DNA of 64,000 nucleotides from assembly GCA_015099395.1 (NCBI GenBank), contig AP024096.1, positions 8,597,485 to 8,661,484 on the forward strand. The letters run 5' to 3'. The first letter of the stretch is position 1; each line of letters begins with the position of its first letter. This document shows positions 8,383 through 16,662 of the stretch, piece by piece. This DNA is from Ktedonobacteria bacterium brp13. GTDB lineage: Bacteria; Chloroflexota; Ktedonobacteria; Ktedonobacterales; Ktedonobacteraceae. The notes beneath the pieces are model-generated. The model was not told the origin of the DNA. It did not search any database and saw only the letters and a list, made by a program, of their open reading frames with translations. Made by a program: the position numbers and the translations under genes.

Positions 8383-9762
8383 TTAGTTGTCTTCATGGCC
8401 GAGAGATGCTCTCATGTTCTCGATGATATTTGTCGCATTAGGGTCTCCATTTTGGGCTAATGCTTTTTGGGCTAATGCTTGCCGCACGTTTTCTCGCTGC
8501 GACGCTGTAAGTTCTTGATAGACTTGCCCACGAAGGCGTTCTGGAATCTTCCCAATGGCCTTTGATATATCCATATTCTTTGACCTTTTACCTGCCATCT
8601 GGCGTAGCACGTCGTTGCTTTTCGCGGCTAATAGGATACGATTTGTCTCTCCTGAAATATCTTTGATGAAATTGCTCAATTTCGATGCATGTCTCCTGAC
8701 ATCTATTTGCTCATTCGCTCCTTCAAGAAGCTGTATCAGGTGGATATCGTCCAATTTCTCAAATGTGGTCGTACGATTCTCCTTCCGTGTGCCTTTTCTC
8801 CATTGATTTTCTTTTTCGAGAAGATGTTGCCATTTCGCTAATTCTCTATCTGGTAAGCTCGAATAAAGTTCTCTGATACGTTGTGTATCCTCGCTTCCAC
8901 GAAGTTCTTGTTTCACCTCACGAAGAGCTTCCTTATCCTCTGGAGCTAATCGTTGCTTGCCTTCAAGGGCTTGATATCGTGAGATATACTTCGTTTCAGG
9001 ATCGTTCTCTAAACGATCTAGAGCGCTCTTACGTTTGTATATGTCTCCTAACCATCCCTGTAACTGTGAGATATTCCAATCTCGCTCTCGAAATTCTTGT
9101 TTTTCTATACGTGTTTCTAACTCTGCTGAACCATATTTTTTCTGAAGCTCATGCCCTTTTATATGTCTTCGTCTATTATCCCATGATCCTAAACTTTTTC
9201 CTGTAACGTAATGGGAAATAGAGCTAGCCATTGAAATATAATTCACAACCGGAATTAGCCCTATGCGACCCTCAACCTTGGCTCCAGACTGCGTAAGATC
9301 GTTGAATACTAGTTCATCAGCTTTCTCCTGGTGTTGCCATATTTCCCTCTCCTGACGACGTTGTTTTGGAGACACGTCGAGGTCTTGAATTATTACTGAC
9401 GCTCTTTCCATATCGAGTCGTGTATCGCTATCTATAGCCTGGAAAACAGAATTATCTCTATGTCGGGATCTCTTCGCGTCTAATTCACCATGGATTTCGT
9501 TCAGCTTCGTCCGAATTGAGTCAAGCGTCATTGCACGTTCATTGCCCTTGTCTTTGTGCTTTGAGAGTACCTTCTCCAACTGTTTATTCAGAATTTTTTG
9601 ATCGAGCTCATTAAGAACCTCAACCCTATAAGGATTCTTGTCTTGTAGCAATTTGTCTAATCTATCACGCTCACTCTGGAGTTGGCGGAGTACGTCTATT
9701 TCCAGGGAGGATCGACTATCACCCGTTTCCGCTACCTTCGGGTTTTTTTTCTCTAGAGCCAT
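8383..9762 (-). CDS. Hypothetical basic, helical protein
   Basis: About 459 residues, very rich in Lys, Arg, Glu and Gln, with long predicted helices and coiled-coil stretches (LEIDVLRQLQSERDRLDKLL). No enzyme motif is recognised. One segment, IPVVNYISMASSISHYVTGK, followed by basic residues, has the look of the short Val/Thr-Gly linker that precedes toxin domains in polymorphic toxins; this is only an impression, and no toxin domain follows. The frame opens at 9861, but the ATG at 9762 has AAGGA eight bases upstream and is preferred. Base composition is lower in GC than its neighbours, which suggests foreign origin. Confidence 0.6.
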   Translation of the reverse strand: MALEKKNPKVAETGDSRSSLEIDVLRQLQSERDRLDKLLQDKNPYRVEVLNELDQKILNKQLEKVLSKHKDKGNERAMTLDSIRTKLNEIHGELDAKRSRHRDNSVFQAIDSDTRLDMERASVIIQDLDVSPKQRRQEREIWQHQEKADELVFNDLTQSGAKVEGRIGLIPVVNYISMASSISHYVTGKSLGSWDNRRRHIKGHELQKKYGSAELETRIEKQEFRERDWNISQLQGWLGDIYKRKSALDRLENDPETKYISRYQALEGKQRLAPEDKEALREVKQELRGSEDTQRIRELYSSLPDRELAKWQHLLEKENQWRKGTRKENRTTTFEKLDDIHLIQLLEGANEQIDVRRHASKLSNFIKDISGETNRILLAAKSNDVLRQMAGKRSKNMDISKAIGKIPERLRGQVYQELTASQRENVRQALAQKALAQNGDPNATNIIENMRASLGHEDN

Positions 9763-9871
9763 CACCAATTTCCTTCTCGCATATGATTGTGGGTAACGAC
9801 ATCCTTCACAAGCTGCCGATGGGATTAGATGCAGCGTTCGCACCGATCTGCTATTGTTCATTTCTGTTAGT

Positions 9872-10198
9872 CTAGCTGGGCCAGTGGTTCTGTACTAGTT
9901 GAAAATAGGGACAGTTTCTTCTGCATATATTTCCTTCTGCATATATTTCCTTCTGCATATATTTCCTTCTGCATATATTTGGCACATCGCTTTTGGACAA
10001 CATCGGCAGGAACTCGCAACCCAATTTTGCCATTGACTGTTCGATATCCCGATTGAGAGTTGTGTTTCTCATTGGCTCGTTGACTATATCGATGCAGACA
10101 GTGTCCCCCCCGCTGACTATAAACGTCGCTGGAAACATCCTTGACACGTGGGCCGCTTCATTCCATGCGATGGACCACATGGCGTGGGATGGGCTCAT
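9872..10198 (-). CDS. Doubtful small hypothetical ORF
   Basis: A 108-codon frame just upstream of, and on the same strand as, the basic protein. The middle (FIVSGGDTVCIDIVNEP) reads like real protein, but the last 35 codons run through the 16-bp tandem repeats and no ribosome binding site precedes the start. It may be the tail of a truncated gene. Confidence 0.25.
   Translation of the reverse strand: MSPSHAMWSIAWNEAAHVSRMFPATFIVSGGDTVCIDIVNEPMRNTTLNRDIEQSMAKLGCEFLPMLSKSDVPNICRRKYMQKEIYAEGNICRRNCPYFQLVQNHWPS
9918..9981. repeat. Four tandem 16-bp repeats
   Basis: CTTCTGCATATATTTC occurs four times end to end with a strict 16-bp period (starts at 9918, 9934, 9950 and 9966). There are no spacers, so this is not a CRISPR. 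It lies about 155-220 bp upstream of the start of the basic protein at 9762. Confidence 0.85.
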
Positions 10199-10480
10199 CT
10201 ATCCACACATGAGTGCTAACGGATAACATCCGTTCTGGGTACTTGGTAAAGGGTTATTCTATAAAGCGGCCGACCTTAGAGAGGCTGGTAGCTTTAACCC
10301 CTGGATCACCATCGAAGACCCTGCCCTCGCATTCATGCGTAGGGAGTCGTCACCGTACAGATTTACATGTTGCTACATGGTTTTTTTGGGCTGAACGGAA
10401 AAGAGACCTTGACACGGGGTGTAGCCTACCAGCAGAAAGAGGAGGGAAAAGTACAGCAGTAGTTGAACAGGAGGAAAGTG
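10199..10480. other. Gap, no gene seen
   Basis: Open frames are short and unlike proteins. The last bases carry AGGAGGAAAGTG, the strong ribosome binding site of the truncated transposase that follows. Confidence 0.4.
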
Positions 10481-11317
10481 ATGCGTGGACGAACGCCGCG
10501 TCTAGAAGCAACGCAGAGCACGATATTGACTCCATCGAGAGAAGCTTGTGATCAACTCCTGTGGGTTGGCTACCATACCCATCGTACCGTGACCAGACTG
10601 GATGGCCTCTGGAAGCTAACCATAGTGGTTCGTCGTTGTGTGCAGCCAGAGTGTCCGCGCTACCATGTCGCGTATCGTCCCGAAGAAGAGGGACGCTGGG
10701 CACTGCCGCACGGCGAATTTGGCTTGGAAGTGATTGCGCTGATTGGTCAGTGGCGTTTTCGCGAGCACCGCAGTGTGCCAGAGATGCATCAGGCGCTCCT
10801 CGCTCGTGGAGTGAAGATCACCGAACGGAGTGTGACGCATTTGATGCAATGCTATGAAGAACTGGTGGCCTTACGCATCACAGATCAGGAGCGGATCAAA
10901 GCACGATTACAGAAACAAGGACACGTCATCTTGGCGCTGGATGGCTTGCAGCCAGATGTGGGACATGAGGTCCTCTGGATCATCCGCGACTGTCTCTCCG
11001 AGGAGATTCTGCTGGCGCGCCCGAGGCTTCGCAGTACCCAAGGTGATCTCACCGCCTTACTCACCGAAGTCAAGCAATTGCTCAACGAGCTGGCGGTGCC
11101 GGTCAAGGGCATCATCTCCGATGGCGTTATCTCTACTTTGAGCGTAAAAACGTGTATGTACGTATGCTACGTAACACGTAAGGTCGCATTGCAAGCCGAC
11201 AGAGACGTTGTAGACGCCACGAAACGTAAGCGTAAAAGCCGTATGGAAACGTTACGTTCTATACGTTCTGAACAGAGCGAAAAGTGGGTCGAGATAACGT
11301 TAAAAATACACCGATAG
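10481..11317 (+). pseudogene. DDE-type transposase, C-terminally truncated
   Basis: The ATG at 10481 has AGGAGG seven bases upstream. Residues 1-218 look like a DDE transposase with a Cys-rich start (CVQPECPRYH) and a first catalytic Asp in ILALDGLQPDVGHEVLWIIR; a second Asp is in KGIISDG. Homology ends there, at 11134, exactly where the 186-bp ACGT-rich repeat begins. The last 60 codons are a fortuitous read through that repeat. The final acidic residue of the triad is missing, so the protein should be inactive. I could not place the family securely. Confidence 0.7.
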
Positions 11318-11320
11318 GCC
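11135..11320 (+). repeat. 186-bp ACGT-rich inverted repeat, left copy
   Basis: Starts ACTTTGAGCGTAAAAACGT and ends ACACCGATAGGCC. It contains ten ACGT tetramers at irregular 8-25 bp spacing. The right copy at 15039-15224 is its reverse complement over the whole length with scattered mismatches. It cuts the upstream transposase gene. Confidence 0.9.
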
Positions 11321-11547
11321 ATACTACCTCAAGAGTTTTCTCTTCTCGGCAGTGGGCTCGTCTGAAAAGATTAGCCCGATCTACATTATCGCGTAGGAGC
11401 ACGCATGCCTCATACATCACTACCAACTGCTCCATCCTCCCTGTCTCATCCAGACCTGCCTTATGTGCCACAGCCAATTCACTTCATCGTGATCAAGCTG
11501 AGGCACGACGATGCTCTCTCCATTTTAAGACCATTTCAGCTCGCTGG
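11321..11547. other. Gap inside the inverted-repeat unit
   Basis: About 225 bp between the left inverted repeat and the end of the NACHT gene. I see no convincing gene, terminator or repeat. Confidence 0.4.
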
Positions 11548-14169
11548 TTATTCTGATACTTGCGGAGATGGGGTGGAAGACCCTGTCGTATCCAAATCGG
11601 CGAAGTAGTCGAGGAAGAGACGATGGATAAACCTATACCCTGACCCTTCTTCGCGTAGCAAAATGCGACGATCGGCTTCACGGAGAAACCTTGGATAATT
11701 TAAGGGAATCGATCTAGCCTGCCAGAGGATGAGGCGCAGGATCCAATGCCGTAGCCAGGCGAGTCCGCCAGCAAGTAGAGCAAGCTCAATGAAGCTAATT
11801 AACCCGATCTGTAGCCCTCTCTGCAGCGCCATGATTGGCTCTCGGTAATCTAGAGTGGTGTAATACATAATGCTTATCACTACGCAGATCACACCTCCTA
11901 CGAGTCCAAACTGAAAGCCATTGCGAGCAGAACTGTGGATGCCCTGATTGGGGGTACTACGATCCTGATCGCTTATGGTTTCTCTCGACACGCTCTGAAA
12001 TAATCCCAGGAGGATCCAGTATATTACCCCGAGAAGCAGCCCGAGAAACAGCCCGATAATCAATGCGAGAAATAGCCCCACGATCGGACCATAGAGCGAC
12101 CCAGTGCGCGGCCAATCGCTTAGCCCAGCTAATACGCTGATGAGGATCGCGATAGAGAAGGACTGGTTCAGGTGTTCCTTCGAGAAGAGGCTACCTCGGA
12201 GGGATTTCCATGACCAAACAATGCGGTCAGTCGGCTGAATACTGATTGGTCTTCCTGCAAGAAATCTGCTCAGGAGTCCTCCTACAAGCCCGAAGCAGAG
12301 GCTGGTAGTCAGTCCGGGAGTAAGTCCTTTGGTCTGATCACCTTCCAGCACCAGCATGAAGGCCAGTCCATAGCTCAATCCAATCAGCAACCCAATCAGC
12401 ATACCACGCTGAACGGATTTATTGTATATCAGATATTGCCATCCACGTCTCCGAGTGCTATTTTTCGAATCCGGAGGAGACCGGGACACATTGCTGAAGA
12501 GGGGAAGCAATACGTATAATACACAACCACATAGCCCAAAGATCAGCCCAAGCTTCAGATGATTGTAACCCAGCCCGAAACCGAGACCAAGAATTCCTCC
12601 AGTTGTCAATGTACCCACAAGCCGGTGCCAAACCCGATGCGTTGCGGTGTTGTTGCCTTTGGTAGATGGCTGTGAGGTGCTCTCTAAAGTCAGAAGTCCT
12701 CCAATGACGCCGCCAAGTAGAGAGATTGTCGGAATAGTCAGACCAACACTCACTGGATCTGGATAGAAAAAAAGCACCATGATAAAGCAGAGGAACACTC
12801 CTAGGAGGATACCGGGCAATCGCACGCCCAGCCATAAATAAGATTGAAGTTGACGATTGGTCAGCCAGGAAGGTTGCAACTGCTCCAGGTAGAACACCGT
12901 CTGATTCTGCTGGCGCAACTTGGTGGCGAGCCAGACAAGTCCCTTTTTTATCTGCTGCGGAGTATAGCGGGATGGAATTCTCTCCCGCGGCTCCACCATG
13001 CGCTGAACATAACTGGTAAACACCTGCCGCTGCTGTTGCTGGAGAGTGCCCATCCGCGGCAAAGATCGAGCTGGCATGTCACGATAGGCAAGTGTCATAA
13101 CATTAAGCATAAGTGGGGTCATCGCTAGCTCGTAAAGTACAGGATTTTTGTGTAGAACAGAGCGCAGGGCCGCGAGTGGCTTTCCAGCAGCCAGCAGGTA
13201 GTCTTTCACCTGTTGCTGACTTAGCGGCTGCACGACGACGGCATGTTCCAAGGAGAGATGCTCCTGTAAAGCGCGGTATTCACTCTTTCGACTACAGACA
13301 ACCAGTGGTGACCTGTGATAGTCATTGAGATAGTCATTGATGGCCTTGATACAGGCTTCACGAGCAGAGAAGGCCACCTCGTCGAATCCGTCAAGCAAAG
13401 GAAGGATCTGCTCGTTCTGGATCCACTTCTGGCTCAAGAGGCGTGACCAGCCATAGCTGCGTTTGAGTTCTTGGATCAACCAATCGGAAAGTTTTGGTTT
13501 ATTTACCGCCCACGAGGAGAGATCGAAGATCACAGGAAATATCTGCTGCTCATCTTGTTCGGTACTCGCAAGTAATTCCTGCGCCAGATTAAGCAGGAGC
13601 GTCGTTTTGCCCGCTCCAGGCTCTCCCAGGATGAGAAGTTCCCCATTAGCGTCCTGATACGCCTCGACAATGGATGTGCTAACTGGCGATGGACATCCCG
13701 AGGTAGAAGGAGACCAGGTGCGCAAACATGGAGTCTGCAGAATAGCATCAGTCTGGTTTGCTAACTCAAGAGCCATACATGCGGCTCCCTGAAGCGATCG
13801 CTTCAAGGAGTCAGTATACCGTGTCTTGAGATAGGCACGGAAGCGCGCTCCATAGCGCTGCTCGAGTGTGCCTGGAACTGTCGTGTACCGCAGCCTTCCA
13901 ACAAGGTTCCCTACACCTACCACTACTGTCAGCACAATCAGCACAGACGCTACGATGACGATGATCAGCACAATTGGACGGTATTGCTTCAGCGTGACCC
14001 AGGCAAAACTGCTTGGACCATGATTCAACAGGGCACTGAGGAAAGTGACGACAACACCGCCTAGAAGCACTGGTCCCCATATATACCCTAACCCCGGCCC
14101 TAGCCGACCACAGAGTTGCACCCACCAAGGACGGAGATCAACGGTCTCTTTGTCAGTATCGGTACTCAT
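11548..14169 (-). CDS. NACHT-type NTPase with multi-pass membrane domain
   Basis: An 873-residue protein. Two membrane spans lie near residues 25-50 and 63-88. They are followed by a STAND/NACHT ATPase domain with Walker A GEPGAGKTTLL (about residue 185) and Walker B ILPLLDGFDEV (about 260). From about residue 450 to 830 there are ten or so Gly/Leu-rich membrane spans (GGILGLGFGLGYNHLKLGL and similar), then a short soluble tail. Such NACHT-membrane proteins are frequent in Ktedonobacteria and cyanobacteria. Some bacterial NACHT proteins are antiphage sensors, but no function is shown here. It stands alone and is framed by 186-bp inverted repeats, which suggests carriage as cargo. Confidence 0.85.
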   Translation of the reverse strand: MSTDTDKETVDLRPWWVQLCGRLGPGLGYIWGPVLLGGVVVTFLSALLNHGPSSFAWVTLKQYRPIVLIIVIVASVLIVLTVVVGVGNLVGRLRYTTVPGTLEQRYGARFRAYLKTRYTDSLKRSLQGAACMALELANQTDAILQTPCLRTWSPSTSGCPSPVSTSIVEAYQDANGELLILGEPGAGKTTLLLNLAQELLASTEQDEQQIFPVIFDLSSWAVNKPKLSDWLIQELKRSYGWSRLLSQKWIQNEQILPLLDGFDEVAFSAREACIKAINDYLNDYHRSPLVVCSRKSEYRALQEHLSLEHAVVVQPLSQQQVKDYLLAAGKPLAALRSVLHKNPVLYELAMTPLMLNVMTLAYRDMPARSLPRMGTLQQQQRQVFTSYVQRMVEPRERIPSRYTPQQIKKGLVWLATKLRQQNQTVFYLEQLQPSWLTNRQLQSYLWLGVRLPGILLGVFLCFIMVLFFYPDPVSVGLTIPTISLLGGVIGGLLTLESTSQPSTKGNNTATHRVWHRLVGTLTTGGILGLGFGLGYNHLKLGLIFGLCGCVLYVLLPLFSNVSRSPPDSKNSTRRRGWQYLIYNKSVQRGMLIGLLIGLSYGLAFMLVLEGDQTKGLTPGLTTSLCFGLVGGLLSRFLAGRPISIQPTDRIVWSWKSLRGSLFSKEHLNQSFSIAILISVLAGLSDWPRTGSLYGPIVGLFLALIIGLFLGLLLGVIYWILLGLFQSVSRETISDQDRSTPNQGIHSSARNGFQFGLVGGVICVVISIMYYTTLDYREPIMALQRGLQIGLISFIELALLAGGLAWLRHWILRLILWQARSIPLNYPRFLREADRRILLREEGSGYRFIHRLFLDYFADLDTTGSSTPSPQVSE

Positions 14170-14342
14170 AAGATAACCAGAACAAGATAACCAGAACGTG
14201 CACAGCCGACCTACGCTTACTCTCTAATCCATCCTAGCATAAAGAAAAGGAAATTTCCAATGCCGGCTGTTTTCTGCTACACTAGAGACAATGGTCATGT
14301 TCCCGATGCTCTTGCAGATTATCCCGCAGAGGCAATAAAGAT

Positions 14343-14391
14343 AGCAAAAAATTATTTTTTGCTGTAGGAGAAACCCATATAGCATGCTATA
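14343..14391. promoter_or_regulatory. Two perfect palindromes upstream of the NACHT gene
   Basis: AGCAAAAAA-TTA-TTTTTTGCT at 14343-14363 can form a hairpin with a 3-base loop. TATAGCATGCTATA at 14378-14391 is a perfect 14-bp dyad of operator type. Both lie 170-220 bp upstream of the NACHT start. A regulatory role is a guess. Confidence 0.35.
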
Positions 14392-14445
14392 CCCTTGGAG
14401 TCAACTCGTTCCTTAATACCTGACGGCTGCGGCATAACAATTTTA

Positions 14446-14574
14446 GAGAGTGTCTTAAAAAAGAATAATGAGTCCTAGAAAGGAGCCAAACGCGTCAAAA
14501 AGAGACGGATGGAAGCGATCTGGATGAGTGCCTCACTGCTCGAAGGAAGCCCTTCATAATCACGAGCAAGTTGA
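14446..14574 (-). pseudogene. IS5-type transposase C-terminal remnant
   Basis: Read leftwards, 14571-14475 encodes QLARDYEGLPSSSEALIQIA then SIRLFLTRLAPF and a stop, the typical C-terminus of an IS5-group transposase. After the stop comes an IS end, TTA then GAGAGTGTCTTAA at 14443-14458, like the ends of the small MITE at 53.2 kb. The rest of the element is gone, apparently removed when the IS3 fragment beside it arrived. Confidence 0.7.
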
Positions 14575-14610
14575 GCTTGACCCACTTTTTTGGACAGGAC
14601 AAATAGGGGA

Positions 14611-15036
14611 TTACGTCATCACTTCTTCATACCGAGCAGGGCTCAGATAGCCTAAAGAAGCATGACGGCGTTGACGATTGTCAAAACATTCTATGTATTC
14701 AAAAATAGTTTGTTTCGCCAGTGCTCGTGTTGGGAATATTGTCCGATAAACACCTTTCCATTCCATTGTGCTCCAAAATGACTCCATGGGAGTATTATCG
14801 TACCAATTTCCTTTTCGGCCCCTACTCACGACCATGCCTGCTTGAGCCAGTGTACAGCGGTAGCCTGAGCTAGTGTCTTGAGAACCTCGATCCGAATGAT
14901 GTAGCAGGCCTGGATCTGGATGACGGCGAAGCAGAGCCATCGAGCCTCGCGTTCTGGACGAGCGCTTCATCTTGAACAGACGCCAGCGCCCAGCCCACTA
15001 TGGCCGAGAAAACAGGTCAAGCACCCCGGCAAGATA
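14611..15036 (-). pseudogene. IS3-family OrfB transposase fragment
   Basis: The C-terminal third of an IS3-type DDE transposase. LYLAGVLDLFSR (second Asp region) starts at about 15033, a frameshift follows around 14940-14990, and then the intact end GLLHHSDRGSQD, RKGNWYDNTPMESFW (catalytic Glu) and RRHASLGYLSPARYEE to the stop. A likely IS end, TTGACCCACTTTTTTGGACA, lies just beyond at 14577-14596. The 5' side is cut exactly where the right copy of the 186-bp repeat begins. Confidence 0.8.
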
Positions 15037-15038
15037 CA

Positions 15039-15224
15039 GGCCTATCGGTGTATTTTTAACGTTATCTCGACCCACTTTTAGTCCTGTTCATAACGTATAG
15101 AACGTAATGTTTCCATACGTCTTTTACGCTTACGTTTCGTGGCGTCTACAACGTCTATGTCGGCTTGCAATGCGACTTTACGTGTTACGTAGCGTACGTA
15201 CGTAAACGTTTTTACGCTCAAAGT
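15039..15224 (-). repeat. 186-bp ACGT-rich inverted repeat, right copy
   Basis: Reverse complement of 11135-11320 with scattered differences; eleven ACGT tetramers here. Its outer edge (CGCTCAAAGT) abuts the Tn7-like end motifs that begin GGTAATTGGGCTGAATG, and its inner edge truncates the IS3 fragment. No target duplication is visible outside the pair. Confidence 0.9.
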
Positions 15225-15350
15225 TGGTAATTGGGCTGAATGATCGAACGCAAATACTGGGCTGAGGGCCATAGTGTCGAACATTGAGCCCAAAAAATTT
15301 GGGGTGAAACTTCGAACTCATTTCGGATTGGGGGCCTTCGGCGATCCCCC
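15225..15350 (+). repeat. Tn7-like transposon end with repeated binding motifs
   Basis: At least three copies of a motif close to TTGGGCTGAATGTTCGA in both orientations: TTGGGCTGAATGATCGAAC, GTGTCGAACATTGAGCCCAA and TTGGGGTGAAACTTCGAAC. The same motif is arrayed upstream of tnsAB at 29.3-30.1 kb. It lies immediately beyond the 3' end of tnsC, where a right end is expected. Confidence 0.65.
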
Positions 15351-15353
15351 ATT

Positions 15354-15659
15354 CTAATCTTTGTCTTCTTCATTTCTTTCGATGGCATCAATGAGATACA
15401 TCACATCACGGCGCAGCGTGAGCTGTTCGGCGGCAGCTTCAAGATGCTTGGGGCTGACATCTTTCTCCCCTTGGGCATACGACCACTCTAGCGCTATGGT
15501 GATCAGCTTCATCAGATGGTCCATGATCACCCGGCCACTTTTTTGTGGATCGAGCAGTGGGTGGGTCAGCCAGGTGTAGATGCTACCGGTCCACTGCTGC
15601 AAGTTCAGTGCTGGAAAAGAGGGACGATAAATCCGTTCCAGGGCCAGCAAAATATCACG
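15354..15659 (-). pseudogene. tnsC: TnsC/TniB-like ATPase, 3' part
   Basis: The C-terminal 100 residues of a transposition ATPase (RDILLALERIYRPSFPAL, then KDVSPKHLEAAAEQLTLRRD). Read from 15659 it joins in frame to the 5' part ending at 19790 once the 4130-bp element and one ACG are removed, giving ...EGEVR-DILLALERIYRPSF. The whole protein would be about 324 residues, normal for TnsC/TniB relatives. The stop at 15354 is followed directly by the transposon end motifs. Confidence 0.85.
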
Positions 15660-15697
15660 CCAGGGTTTCACGCCAGTCAATTATCTGCGCATCTAGA
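15660..15697 (+). repeat. Left terminal repeat of cargo transposon
   Basis: CCAGGGTTTCACGCCA, then GTCAATTATCTGCGCATC and TAGA. It pairs with the right-type ends at 16499-16535 (34 of 37 positions) and at 19751-19789. Confidence 0.85.
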
Positions 15698-15906
15698 ATG
15701 AGAATGGTGAGCTAGGACTTTGTTTCCCTGTTTCATTTCAGATGCGCACGTTCTCCTAATAGGCAAACTCCCTGTTTGTGAACTATTTCACATGCGTTAG
15801 CTTGTTTGTATGGTATCTTTTGTTCAAGCCATAAACGCTGGAATGCTTATGTGCCCAATGAAAAACTATATTAAAAAACATCTATGAACACAGGAGAAAA
15901 AACACT

Positions 15907-16440
15907 ATGCGTTTGAAAAACCTCGTTTGTAGCCTGGGCCTGGCCCTCCTGCTCGCTGGAATCCTGACGGCCTTCGGTTCCACCTATTCGACGGCTAGCG
16001 CTCATACGCTCGCCACGACGCTCAAAACATCGACAACTGCCAATGTATCACGAAAAATCTCATCTTCAGTTGTGGTGTCCGTAGGCAAGGTTCCTTCCCA
16101 TCAAGCGGTGGGGAGCACGATCACCGTTCTGACGACCATCAAAGGCTTCACATTATATGTCCATGAGTGGCAGGGGGCAAGCGGCTTTACCTGTGATGGC
16201 TCATGTGCCAAGACCTGGAAACCCCTGGTCTACAATGGGACGGGCACGCCTACCTCTACCACCACACTGCCTGGTAAGCTGAGTGTTGGGACCGATGCTC
16301 AGGGTCACAAGGTCGTCTTCTACCAGGGCTATCCCCTCTACACCTATGTTGGTGACAAGAAGCCTGGCGCCTTCAATGCGCCTCTGGCTGATAACTCGCC
16401 CTGGCAACTCGCCACCCTTAATATCCCCACTGGCCTGTAG
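15907..16440 (+). CDS. Secreted protein with Lipoprotein_15-type repeats
   Basis: 177 residues beginning with a clear signal peptide (MRLKNLVCSLGLALLLAGIL, cleavage likely near residue 31 after ASA). The rest matches the COG4315 / secreted-repeat pattern: KGFTLYVHEW, then CDGSCAKTWKPL with two Cys, then a second unit HKVVFYQGYPLYTYVGDKKPG. There is no lipobox Cys, so it is probably released rather than lipid-anchored. The biochemical role of the family is unknown. It is preceded by an AGGAG site, followed by a terminator, and lies inside a pair of 37-bp transposon ends. Confidence 0.85.
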   Translation: MRLKNLVCSLGLALLLAGILTAFGSTYSTASAHTLATTLKTSTTANVSRKISSSVVVSVGKVPSHQAVGSTITVLTTIKGFTLYVHEWQGASGFTCDGSCAKTWKPLVYNGTGTPTSTTTLPGKLSVGTDAQGHKVVFYQGYPLYTYVGDKKPGAFNAPLADNSPWQLATLNIPTGL

Positions 16441-16467
16441 ACAACCGTTTTAAACAATAATAAGCGA

Positions 16468-16501
16468 AGCTCCTGGCAGGATATCCCGCCAGGAGCTTTC
16501 T
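16468..16501 (+). terminator. Rho-independent terminator
   Basis: Stem AGCTCCTGGC / GCCAGGAGCT (10 bp, perfect) with a 10-base loop, followed by TTTCT. It lies 27 bp after the stop of the secreted-protein gene and just before the internal transposon end. Confidence 0.85.
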
Positions 16502-16535
16502 AGATGCGCAGGGCATTGACTGGCGTGAAACCCTG
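16499..16535 (+). repeat. Internal right-type terminal repeat
   Basis: TCTAGATGCGCAGGGCATTG then ACTGGCGTGAAACCCTG. Its reverse complement matches the left end at 15660 except for three central bases, so 15660-16535 alone could be mobilised by the transposase encoded downstream. Confidence 0.8.
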
Positions 16536-16662
16536 TGAATAAAGTTAACTCTATTCAATATTATGCCATTCTGAAATTCGAGAGAGAGAGGTGGAACAGG
16601 CTATTTCTTTGGGCTGTCTCTCTGTCATCGTGTATCCATCCAGAGGAAAAGGAGTTGCAACC

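Noticed and set aside
9918..9981. Possible CRISPR array
   Set aside because: The four repeats are contiguous 16-mers without spacers, and no cas genes are near.
11135..11317. Conserved-looking protein tail shared by both ACGT-rich repeats (KRKSRMETLRSIR and similar)
   Set aside because: It is open in both copies only because the DNA repeat is shared; it has no start signal and is part of unrelated frames on each side.
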